Shown: positions 33,232-41,340 of the stretch, piece after piece
How positions within the stretch are numbered: position 1 is the first letter of the stretch
Layout of the letters: the number at the start of each line of letters is the position of its first letter
Assembly: GCA_011772205.1 (NCBI GenBank)
Contig: WVZY01000022.1
Coordinates: forward strand, 305,442-369,441
Direction of reading: 5' to 3'
Length of the DNA: 64,000 bases
From: Candidatus Latescibacterota bacterium
GTDB taxonomy: Bacteria; Krumholzibacteriota; Krumholzibacteriia; WVZY01
Program-made: the position numbers and the translations under genes
The notes under the pieces: generated by a model
The model's database searches: none
Told to the model about the DNA's origin: nothing
What the model saw: the letters and a program-made list of their open reading frames with translations, nothing else

Positions 33232-36200
33232 TTACTTATCCCCATTTAGAACAGGAACCAAATCACGGAGTTTGCCCTTTGCCACCCCAATCGCTGTATC
33301 GGCCGCACCGTAGTAAACTAGAATCTCGTCATCGAGGGCGATGATCTTCTTGTCGGCCGCGGGAACCGCGCCGCAGGTGAACACGACGTGGGGCACCCAA
33401 TAGTCGCGTCCCTCCGTTTTTCCAATTTCGAAATCGGTTTCCGGCTCCAGAATCGGATTGGGCGATTGGTAGATCACTTCTGCCGGGTCGTCCAGCGCCA
33501 TAAACAGCACGCCAAGGCGATACGACCGCTCATAGTCCACGCCATGATAGATATTGAGCCAGCCGTGCGCCGTGCGCAGCGGCTGTGCGCCTGCGCCTAT
33601 CTTGATCCCATCCCACATCATCCCCGGCCTCGGGCCAACGACTATCTTGTGACCCTTTCTGGGCCAAGGACATTCCAGCGTTTCCAGATAGGAGATCCAC
33701 ATGTTCGGATCGATCCGGTGATAGATGGCGTAGCGATCGCCGAATTTCTCGGGATACAACACGGCATCTTTGTTCGCAAGACCCGGAAACGCCAGGCCGT
33801 GATATTCCCATGCATCAAATCGCCGCTCCAGGAAGGCTTGAACTGGTATCGATGCCATCGCAATCTGGGCGACTTTGAGATCCCAGGCTGTATAGAGCAT
33901 ATAGAGACGATCTTCGATAACCACCACGCGCGGATCCTCGCAGCCAGCCGATTCCGTAGGATGCGACGGTGAGAAGATCGGGTGATCCAGGCGCCCGTCG
34001 ATATGAATGCCATCTCTCGTCCAGGCCAGGCCGATCCGGGAGATATTATCTTCACCATACGCCCTGTAGAGAATGTAGACATTTCCATCCAGGCGGACCG
34101 CCCCCGCATTGAGTACATAACGGGATTCCCATGAGTTGTCGGATACTGGCTCCATTATCGGCCCATCCAGGGGTCGGATGAGCTTGGCCGCCACTGGAGG
34201 CTTTCCACTCGGTGTCTGCAGAACGACCAATCGATCCGGATCGACCGAGATCCCAAGGAGGTGCTCGCGCAGATCTTCCGGCTCGCGTCCCTCGCCGATT
34301 AGCTCGACTATCTTTTTATCGATCGTCTCCTCATCTCCGAGCCCGGCTTCCTCCAAATAAGCAGTCAGAAAATCACGCGTCGCCCAGTCACGTTCTACGA
34401 GTGAGGATAGCGGTGTAGGAGCACCCAGACCGCCGCGATAGCTATAGCTCGTCCAGCTCCAGGCGGACAGGGGTACAAACGTGGCGTCGGGTAGCGTGAT
34501 CGACAAATGATAGACTTCGGCGGCCGCTTTGAGAAGGCCCGCTGCTTCGGCTTTCTTGGGATGCTGCTCTGCGAGATGTTCCGCGAACCGCTTCAAGCGT
34601 GCGGCAACGATCCGTTGATGCTTGTTTTCAAACGCATTATGCGCGCTGAGCACAAGTCTTCCCCAATGACCTCGAACGGATGTGGCTAGGCGCTCGGAGA
34701 AATCGACACGGTCAGCGGCAAAACTCTTCCAGATCTCAGAGAAAAGCTCCATTCCAACGATACTTTTTAGAAGCCTCAGCAGAAAATATAGCTTCGGAAA
34801 ATCCCCACCCCAGCCTTTTTGCATGTTGCCCACCATGACGCGCCCCGCTAGACGTGAAAGTGCGGCCGTTCCCCGCAGATCCGAGGTAATGCTGAGGGTT
34901 GTCAGATCGGCTACAACAGGTTTTGGAGGCGCCTTCTGGAACCAATTGGGTTCTCCCTCGCTCTCGATGATATCGAGGACGCGCTCGAGGTAGGGCTGAC
35001 GATCCGTCCAAGCCGACAAACTCAATGCGTCGCACGGATCGAGTTCTTTGAGAAGTCCTCCAACGTTACCGTAACCGAGCTGCATAATGAGAATGCTCGG
35101 AGGCGTTTGCTTGATGATGGCTTCTGCGACATCGGGCTTCAGGTGAAAGCTGTCCTTCTCGACGAACGCCTCGCAAACCTCATTGGCCATTTTCCCCGCT
35201 CCCCGGACGGTTGATAAATCAAGGGGGAATATATCTACATTAAGAGCCCATTCCAGTTTGTGCATAAAACTGTGCACGCGAGATAGAATCTCAGAAGAGT
35301 CGATTACGCCCTCGATGCCCAAATGCTCGGATAAAAACCGAGTGAATTCTTCCCGATATCGATCGATCAGCTTCTTGTACACCTTGTGGGCCCATACAGA
35401 ACCTCCATCCGGTTTTTCCAGCTCCTGCGGAAGAATCACACCAACGTTGGGGACGAATTCCCACGCACCGAGGCGCGGGAGATAAGGGGCCGTTTCGGTC
35501 TCGCGATTGCACCAGTCGTTTCGGAATGCCGCCCTTGCTTCTACATAGAGATCGACCTGCTCTTCCAGAATATGCTCTGCTTCGCGCCTCACAATCTCAT
35601 CACGGATTTCTTTCGTCATCCGATTTGCCGACGACAGAGCTCGCTCGACGCCGTTCACTTCTTCCATGAAGCTGGCAAAACGAGCGAGAAAAAAGGGAAA
35701 GACCCCGTCAACGATGTCGTCTGGGTGGAATCCCTTTTCGAAACGATAAGCGAGCAGAAACCTGCGCAGGATATCCACCCATTCTTCTGCGGCAAGATTG
35801 ATTTTTGAGAGGCTTTGATCGGCGATCCGCTCCATTCTTTCGCGAAACTCATTTGGCACGATCTCGCGAAAGAGCGTGTCATCGAAGTGGTTGAATTCGA
35901 GCTTGAAATGCCTGAGTAACTCCCGGCGCTCGTGGCGGTATTCGGGCGGGGGAAATTCGGGTGCCGTTCCCGAGACCTGAGGAGCAGAGATTGCGTCCGA
36001 ACGTTCGAGCCACCATTTCCTGTGCCTCACCACCGCTTCGAGCAAGGAATGCGTGATCTGGCGAAACACCGGCTTTAGCCTGTGGATGCCGTGCCGGAAC
36101 GACGCGGCGCCGAGCGGCACTCCGCAGATCGGAAATCCTTCGACCAACGCATGGGTCACTATCCACGGATCGAATCCGTAGCTTCCCGCTTCTCCGGACC

Positions 36201-36873
36201 ACTTTTCTTTAGCGGACAAGCAGTCCAAAATGAGTTTTTGGGACAGGGCGAAAATGCCCGGGGTGGGCTGCCGCACAGAAAAGCCGAATACTCCCGAGAG
36301 GATGGGAAATGCCAGCAGGCTTTCCACCGGATGGGCGAAGGGGTGACGGTTGAACTGAGCGAGTGCCAGATCTTGCTCGTCATCGCGAATTGCGGAAAGA
36401 AGACGGCGTATCCAATGGGGCGAGAATCCGCGCCCTTCTTCATCCGCATCGTCCGGTTGCGGCCTCAAGTCGGGCCTTAGCAAGATCAATGGTGCCCCGA
36501 ACTTGGAAGCGGCTTCCATCAGCGCTCGGATGGCCCAGCCGCGGCCCTCGAGGCCGCGACCAAGAAGGAACCCACGCACGGCAACGCCCCCCTCCCCTCC
36601 ATTCCTGGCAAGCGCTGCCTCGAGTGTCTTCTCCCCGGCTGGAGCACCGACACACAACACCAATGATTTCGCGGTGAGGCCAATGTTTTCAAGACCTTTC
36701 CGCGCTGTGTATACGACTTCCGGAAGGGGATCGTCCCCGTTTCGAAAGGGAATGCCAACGATGACCTCGATCTCTTCGAACCCTGTCAGCGTCTGGAACG
36801 CCTCTTCGAGCTTGCGCTTGAGCTGCTCTCGCAATGGATAACTCTCCTTCTTCTTGCTCATTATAGATTTCAA
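33232..36873 (-). CDS. Three-part fusion: GT-A glycosyltransferase-like + helical linker domain + GH130 phosphorylase
   Basis: A 1213-residue protein. Residues about 30-290 resemble a GT2/GT81-type GT-A transferase (EVIVGIPFRNGDDPLPEVVYTARKGL; GAPLILLRPDLRP). Residues about 300-860 are a large, mostly helical part I do not recognise. Residues about 870-1213 are a GH130 five-bladed propeller: SRYVLNAGAVRLDGNVYILYRAYG, SAGCEDPRVVVIEDRLYMLYTAW (the EDPR holds the catalytic Asp), KDAVLYPEKFGDRYAIYHR, WDGIKIGAGAQPLRTAHGWLNIYHGVD and PILEPETDFEIGK. GH130 enzymes phosphorolyse or hydrolyse beta-mannosides. The track start is a TTG; ATG 36861 four codons later is equally plausible. Neither has a good RBS. 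Confidence 0.85.
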   Translation of the reverse strand: MKSIMSKKKESYPLREQLKRKLEEAFQTLTGFEEIEVIVGIPFRNGDDPLPEVVYTARKGLENIGLTAKSLVLCVGAPAGEKTLEAALARNGGEGGVAVRGFLLGRGLEGRGWAIRALMEAASKFGAPLILLRPDLRPQPDDADEEGRGFSPHWIRRLLSAIRDDEQDLALAQFNRHPFAHPVESLLAFPILSGVFGFSVRQPTPGIFALSQKLILDCLSAKEKWSGEAGSYGFDPWIVTHALVEGFPICGVPLGAASFRHGIHRLKPVFRQITHSLLEAVVRHRKWWLERSDAISAPQVSGTAPEFPPPEYRHERRELLRHFKLEFNHFDDTLFREIVPNEFRERMERIADQSLSKINLAAEEWVDILRRFLLAYRFEKGFHPDDIVDGVFPFFLARFASFMEEVNGVERALSSANRMTKEIRDEIVRREAEHILEEQVDLYVEARAAFRNDWCNRETETAPYLPRLGAWEFVPNVGVILPQELEKPDGGSVWAHKVYKKLIDRYREEFTRFLSEHLGIEGVIDSSEILSRVHSFMHKLEWALNVDIFPLDLSTVRGAGKMANEVCEAFVEKDSFHLKPDVAEAIIKQTPPSILIMQLGYGNVGGLLKELDPCDALSLSAWTDRQPYLERVLDIIESEGEPNWFQKAPPKPVVADLTTLSITSDLRGTAALSRLAGRVMVGNMQKGWGGDFPKLYFLLRLLKSIVGMELFSEIWKSFAADRVDFSERLATSVRGHWGRLVLSAHNAFENKHQRIVAARLKRFAEHLAEQHPKKAEAAGLLKAAAEVYHLSITLPDATFVPLSAWSWTSYSYRGGLGAPTPLSSLVERDWATRDFLTAYLEEAGLGDEETIDKKIVELIGEGREPEDLREHLLGISVDPDRLVVLQTPSGKPPVAAKLIRPLDGPIMEPVSDNSWESRYVLNAGAVRLDGNVYILYRAYGEDNISRIGLAWTRDGIHIDGRLDHPIFSPSHPTESAGCEDPRVVVIEDRLYMLYTAWDLKVAQIAMASIPVQAFLERRFDAWEYHGLAFPGLANKDAVLYPEKFGDRYAIYHRIDPNMWISYLETLECPWPRKGHKIVVGPRPGMMWDGIKIGAGAQPLRTAHGWLNIYHGVDYERSYRLGVLFMALDDPAEVIYQSPNPILEPETDFEIGKTEGRDYWVPHVVFTCGAVPAADKKIIALDDEILVYYGAADTAIGVAKGKLRDLVPVLNGDK

Positions 36874-37018
36874 CGACTATCCAGCCTTTTGCTCGGCAAT
36901 CGCCGTGCCATTCAGGGAGGATCTCGCGGGGATTCACAACAAAAAACGTTGCCAGGCGCGAAGGCGTCAACCGAAAAATGTGGAAAAGGTGCGAGGAGGG
37001 GCCTCCAACCATTGCTCC

Positions 37019-37876
37019 TCAGATGCCGAGTGAGCCAAGGAATTCCTTCAAGCCTTCCACATAAGTGGATCCCGATGTCAAAAAGCCCTCGTTGTGAGTG
37101 CCGCTGATTTCCAGGAAGGTTTTCGGCTCAGGAGCAAGCTCGAACAAGCGCCTTCCCAATGAAAATGGAACGATCTCGTCTTCCCTGCTGTGAATGAACA
37201 ACTTTGGGCATGTCAAACCGGCCACCCGCATCGTCGAGTCGTAATGAATACGAGAGAGGAGCCTTACGGGAAGCCACGGATAGACTTTTCTGCCGAGATC
37301 GGGAATGGATGTAAAGCAAGATTCCGCGATCAGAGCAAGCGGCAGATGATGTGTGGCCAGTTCGACGACCAGTGCACTACCGAGCGAACGACCGAAATAC
37401 ACGATCCTGGCCGGATCGATTTCCTCTTCCTCGACCAGAAAGCGCCTGGCCGCCCGCGCATCCGCATATAAGCCCATTTCACTGATGCGTCCCCCGCTCC
37501 GCCCGTAACTCCGATAATCGAAAATGAATATTGCGAGCCCCAGCGCGCGAAAGATCCGGATCGAGTCCAGCCGGTGTGAGATATTCCCTGCATTTCCATG
37601 ACAGAAGAGAACGCAGGCTCTCGCATTTTCCAGAGGGATAAACCATCCATGGAGGCTGACGGCATCCTCCGTTTCAAAGAAAACATCGCGGTACTCCACC
37701 CCGAAAAGGCCCGGGGTCGCCACGATTTTCCGGTCAGGGAAATGAATCATCTGCGATTGCAGCAAGAACGCCAAAAGGCAGACGAGAAGGTAAGCCCCAA
37801 TGATGATAACGACGATGGCCATGAGATGCCGCATGAAGAACCGGAACGTTTGCACCAATCGCTTGCAATTTCCCAC
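37019..37876 (-). CDS. Membrane-anchored alpha/beta hydrolase (BEM46/YfhR-like)
   Basis: A 285-residue serine hydrolase. An N-terminal signal anchor (IVVIIIGAYLLVCLLAFLLQS) is followed by the alpha/beta fold. The oxyanion motif is CVLFCHGNAGNISHRLDSI, the structure continues through FIFDYRSYGRSGGRIS, and the nucleophile elbow is YFGRSLGSALV (GRSLG). The Asp is in FIHSREDEIVPFSLG and the His in ISGTHNEGF. It matches the BEM46/YfhR/ABHD13 group, whose substrates are poorly known. The start is GTG 37876 or ATG 37834; neither has a strong RBS. It lies 145 nt upstream of the GH130 fusion on the same strand and divergent from the PLP enzyme. Confidence 0.87.
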   Translation of the reverse strand: MGNCKRLVQTFRFFMRHLMAIVVIIIGAYLLVCLLAFLLQSQMIHFPDRKIVATPGLFGVEYRDVFFETEDAVSLHGWFIPLENARACVLFCHGNAGNISHRLDSIRIFRALGLAIFIFDYRSYGRSGGRISEMGLYADARAARRFLVEEEEIDPARIVYFGRSLGSALVVELATHHLPLALIAESCFTSIPDLGRKVYPWLPVRLLSRIHYDSTMRVAGLTCPKLFIHSREDEIVPFSLGRRLFELAPEPKTFLEISGTHNEGFLTSGSTYVEGLKEFLGSLGI

Positions 37877-37981
37877 AAGCGCGATACTCTAATGGTATGA
37901 TTGGAACACCATCTCCAATTCGACAGAATATGTCAATCCATACCGAATGCCGCTCAAGTGGTCAAGAAAGGAGAATAAGCG

Positions 37982-39142
37982 ATGGACAATGTCTTCAAGC
38001 ACATAGAAACCAAACTCATCCATTCGGGCGAGCCCGATCCGCGCATTCTTGGCGCTGTGAGTATGCCAATTTTCCAGTCGGCAATGTATGAAACATATGG
38101 GGGAGAGGGATATCATGATATCGCCTACATACGCTTGAACAATACCCCGAACCACGCCGCTCTTCACGACAAACTTGCAGCGCTCGAAAACGCGGAAAGC
38201 GCCCTCGTAACGGCAAGCGGGATGGCCGCAATTACAACCTCACTTTTGACGCTGCTCTCCTCAGGGGATCATGTGCTATTTCAACCCGATCTATACGGCG
38301 GCACAAGAGGATTTGTTATCAATGACCTCCCAGCACTCGGAATCGCATACGATTTCATTGACGCCAGCACCCCGGATTCTTGGGAAAGTAAACTTAGGGC
38401 CAAAACGAAAGTTATCTATGTAGAAACGATTTCCAATCCACTCATGGGTGTTGGCGATCTCGAAGCCGTCGTCAATTTTGCAAAATCCCACAACTTGGTG
38501 TCGATAATAGACAATACATTTGCAAGCCCCATCAACTTCCGCCCGCCGGAGCTGGGCTACGACCTGTCGATCCACAGCTGCACGAAATACTTGAACGGCC
38601 ATTCGGACATTGTGGCGGGGACAATCATTGGACGCAGAGACCTTGTCGAAAAGATAAAACACAAGCTGGATCATTTAGGCGGCAGCCTCGACCCGCACGC
38701 CTGCTTCCTGCTTCACAGGGGATTAAAAACGCTGGCGCTTCGGGTCCAGTATCAAAACGATAGTGCTCTCAAGATCGCGAATTTTCTAAACGATCATCCC
38801 AAAATTGCAAAGGTCAATTATCCAGGTCTCGAAACGCATCCGGCGCATGAACGCGCTCTCAAGTTGTTCGATGGATGTGGCGGTATGCTGAGCTACGAAC
38901 TGAAAGGCGATGCGGAATCGGCCGAGCAATTCCTGAAGAGCGTGAAACTCCCGATTATCGCACCCAGTCTCGGCGGCGTTGAGAGCCTTCTCACGCGCCC
39001 CGCTCTCACATCACATGCAGGAATATCTGCAGAGGAGCGCGAAGAAACCGGTATCACGGACACGCTCATCAGGATGTCGGTAGGGATCGAGGCAACCGTG
39101 GAACTGATCGAAGACTTGGATCAAGCTCTGAAAGCCTCGTAA
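37982..39142 (+). CDS. Cys/Met-metabolism PLP enzyme (cystathionine gamma-synthase/lyase or methionine gamma-lyase type)
   Basis: A 386-residue fold-type I PLP enzyme. Key segments are ETKLIHSGEPDPRILGAVSMPIFQSAMYE, YIRLNNTPNHAALHDKLAALENAESALVTASGMAAI (phosphate-binding SGM), ETISNPLMGVGDLEAVV, DNTFASPINFRP (PLP-ring Asp), the Schiff-base Lys in HSCTKYLNGHSDIVAG, and GGVESLLTRPALTSHAG near the end. The last motif groups it with cystathionine gamma-synthase, beta/gamma-lyases and methionine gamma-lyase, which I cannot separate by eye. An AAAGGAG box precedes the ATG. The leader contains a nested hairpin (37894-37944). Its 3' end overlaps the convergent TenA-like gene by 22 nt. Confidence 0.9.
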   Translation: MDNVFKHIETKLIHSGEPDPRILGAVSMPIFQSAMYETYGGEGYHDIAYIRLNNTPNHAALHDKLAALENAESALVTASGMAAITTSLLTLLSSGDHVLFQPDLYGGTRGFVINDLPALGIAYDFIDASTPDSWESKLRAKTKVIYVETISNPLMGVGDLEAVVNFAKSHNLVSIIDNTFASPINFRPPELGYDLSIHSCTKYLNGHSDIVAGTIIGRRDLVEKIKHKLDHLGGSLDPHACFLLHRGLKTLALRVQYQNDSALKIANFLNDHPKIAKVNYPGLETHPAHERALKLFDGCGGMLSYELKGDAESAEQFLKSVKLPIIAPSLGGVESLLTRPALTSHAGISAEEREETGITDTLIRMSVGIEATVELIEDLDQALKAS

Positions 39143-39789
39143 ACCGTATCCCAGAACATCAGCTCGTAACCTTGGAGCATGCGGCAAGCGCGCGCGATCC
39201 GTCTTTCCGGCACGCCCGCTTCCAGCCCGGCGTCGATCACTACCAAAGCTTCGGGACTCGGATCGGATGGGGCCTCTGCAAATTTCGTGAAGAATGTTAT
39301 TTCTTCGTCGTTGAATCCCAATCTTGCTTTCAACGCCCTGCCCATACGGCCGCAGTTCGCACCCCACGCGGCAAAGTTCACCGACAGCGCCGCGGCTATT
39401 TCCGCATCGGCTCCGAACATGCACAGCCAGGCGAGATACGCACTGTACGCCTGGGCGCCGGGCTTTGGTTCGTAGGCAATTCTCTCTCTCGGTTCCATGC
39501 CGAGCGCGTTGCCAAGCGTCAAGAGTGCGTCGAGTGCAGCCGCTTCTCCCTGCAGTACGAAACGAAAAAAATCCTGGCTCTCCCGCCTGTCGAGGCGCGA
39601 GATGAGAAAGGCGATGCTCTTCAGGTCTCCCGGGATGATACTCAGCTGCTCGCCGACGAAGATCTTCAAGTCTTCTCTATTGATTTTCCCTTCTTCCATG
39701 GCATGAAGGTAGGGATGGTCCCGTATCTTTTTCTCCAATGGCTGCAGATCCCGTCCGATTTTTTCGATCAGTGCCTTCGCATCCGGCAT
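39121..39789 (-). CDS. TenA/PqqC-like helical protein (heme-oxygenase-like fold)
   Basis: A 222-residue all-helical protein resembling the TenA/THI-4/PqqC superfamily. Examples are LEKKIRDHPYLHAMEEGKINREDLKIFVGEQLSIIPGDLKSIAFLISRL, and the Trp/Cys-containing AYSAYLAWLCMFGADAEIAAALSVNFAAWGANCGRM, which parallels the TenA core. Classical TenA catalytic Cys/Glu positions are not clearly placed, so thiaminase II activity should not be assumed. Diiron or cofactor-independent oxidases also use this fold. The gene converges with and overlaps the PLP enzyme by 22 nt. No thiamine or PQQ gene is nearby. Confidence 0.72.
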   Translation of the reverse strand: MPDAKALIEKIGRDLQPLEKKIRDHPYLHAMEEGKINREDLKIFVGEQLSIIPGDLKSIAFLISRLDRRESQDFFRFVLQGEAAALDALLTLGNALGMEPRERIAYEPKPGAQAYSAYLAWLCMFGADAEIAAALSVNFAAWGANCGRMGRALKARLGFNDEEITFFTKFAEAPSDPSPEALVVIDAGLEAGVPERRIARACRMLQGYELMFWDTVYEAFRA

Positions 39790-39920
39790 GATTCAGCCTC
39801 CTCAAAACGTCACCGTTAAAACTCGCTACGAAAAGATCCTGTCAGCTCCCAATAAGGGTGCGCACTTTCTTGAGGAAGAGCACAAAACGGAGAGGGCCTC
39901 GTGCTCGATTTACTTCCTGT

Positions 39921-41141
39921 CTACATGGTTTCTTCTTCCACTCCGGGTAATCGCTTACGATAGTCTTGGAGCCAGGCCGAGGCAAAAATTCGGATCGTGG
40001 CGGCCAGCGGCACGGCAATTAGCAACCCGATGAATCCCCAGAAGTGCGCGAACACGAGAATTGCGAAGATCACCCATGCTGGATGGAGTCCGACCCGCTC
40101 GCCGACGATACGCGGGGAGAGCACGGCGCTTTCGATGATTTGGACCGCTTCGATGATGATGACGATCTTGATGCACGTGAATAATGGAGACTCGCTGAAA
40201 ATCCCCACGATCAGCCCAAGAATCAATGTAATGAGCAATCCAATGTATGGAACGAGATTCAACACGCCGGCAATGATTCCCAAAATCAAGGCGTATTTGA
40301 CGCCAAATACGGTCAATCCCGTACTCGTGAGCACAGCCACGATAAAACACACGATCAGCTGCCCGCGGATATAACCGCTCAACACGCCGTCGATCTTCTC
40401 TATGTTCTTCTCGGACAGCCATCCCTGATCCGAAGTGATCAGGCTCTTTATCCAAGCCTTCAAGCGATCGATATCCTTGAGCAGGTAAAAAAAGATGAAA
40501 GGAACCAAGACGAGATTCAGAAGCTGGCTGAACGCGGTGGACACAGCTGATGTCAGCGTGAGCGCACCTTTGAAAAACGCTTCGAGAACCTGTTTCAGGC
40601 GTCCGGGCAACTCTTTGATGGCGATCTCCTGAATTCTTTCCGTGTCGAAGCCAAAACGCTGCAGTAGAGCAAGCCCGTCTCTTTGCACCCATTCGGCAAA
40701 CTTGTTCGAATAAACAATGCTGAGATCAATCAGCTCTTTTAGCTCGCGAACGATTTGCGGAACGAGAAAGATCGAAGCCAGGGCAAAAAGGCCTACGACT
40801 ACCAGGACGATAATGAGAATGCCGACGGTTCTAGGGATGCGCAGTTTCTCGAGTCGATCTACAACGGGATCGAATAGGTATGCAAGAACCAGCGAAATGA
40901 TGAATGGCATCAGGATCGTCGCAGTACTAGACACGAACCAGAGGACCAGCAGAACAACCGTTACAAAGATCAAGGAATGCTTGATCCGATGGCCAGGAAG
41001 GGGAAGCAAGAATATCAAGACGAGAAAACTTGCGACGGGCGGCGAGAGCACCTCGCGAAACGCATACACCAGCACACCGAGAAGGATCGAAGCGCCTACG
41101 ATGAGGAGAACATCGTAGCGCTCGAATCTGGCATCTTTCAT
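39921..41141 (-). CDS. AI-2E family transporter (PerM/YdiK-like permease)
   Basis: An inner-membrane protein of about 406 residues with eight or so hydrophobic helices. The family pattern shows an N-terminal block (YDVLLIVGASILLGVLVYAFREVL), FVSSTATILMPFIISLVLAYLFDPVVDRLEKLRIPRTVGILIIVLVVVGLFALA, a soluble middle loop, and the conserved C-terminal part: PYIGLLITLILGLIVG, then SPRIVGERVGLHPAWVIFAILVFAHFWGFIGLLIAVPLAATIRI. Members export autoinducer-2, sodium or other small molecules, and the substrate is usually unknown. The ATG at 41141 follows GGGGGAG at 7 nt. The track's 41168 start lies in the RidA remnant, so I reject it. Confidence 0.9.
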   Translation of the reverse strand: MKDARFERYDVLLIVGASILLGVLVYAFREVLSPPVASFLVLIFLLPLPGHRIKHSLIFVTVVLLVLWFVSSTATILMPFIISLVLAYLFDPVVDRLEKLRIPRTVGILIIVLVVVGLFALASIFLVPQIVRELKELIDLSIVYSNKFAEWVQRDGLALLQRFGFDTERIQEIAIKELPGRLKQVLEAFFKGALTLTSAVSTAFSQLLNLVLVPFIFFYLLKDIDRLKAWIKSLITSDQGWLSEKNIEKIDGVLSGYIRGQLIVCFIVAVLTSTGLTVFGVKYALILGIIAGVLNLVPYIGLLITLILGLIVGIFSESPLFTCIKIVIIIEAVQIIESAVLSPRIVGERVGLHPAWVIFAILVFAHFWGFIGLLIAVPLAATIRIFASAWLQDYRKRLPGVEEETM

Positions 41142-41161
41142 GCCTAACTCCCCCGTGGGAT

Positions 41162-41338
41162 TCACCAATCATCAACAACCGCTACGGCTCCGATTTCCAC
41201 AAGCGCATCGGCTTCGATCAACCGGCTCACTTGTACCATACTTGCGGTGGGCATGACATCAGCAAAATATTCTCCATGCGTTCTGCCGATCTGCTCCCAA
41301 CCCCCGATGATGTTCGGTCATGAAATCCAGCCGGTTGC
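41162..41338 (-). pseudogene. Remnant of a RidA/YjgF-family gene (C-terminal half only)
   Basis: Between lpdA and the AI-2E gene the minus strand reads WEQIGRTHGEYFADVMPTASMVQVSRLIEADALVEIGAVAVVDDW-stop. This is the C-terminal half of a RidA (YjgF/Rid) enamine/imine deaminase, including the LVEI-A-AVV strand. Eight codons before the Trp an in-frame TGA interrupts the frame, and the preceding sequence runs into the lpdA stop at once. The N-terminal half and any start are therefore gone. The ORF track does not show it. It is probably non-functional. Confidence 0.65.
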
Positions 41339-41340
41339 TA

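Noticed and set aside
41141-41168. Upstream ATG (41168) as start of the AI-2E permease
   Set aside because: It lies in the RidA remnant and the ATG at 41141 has a strong Shine-Dalgarno sequence.
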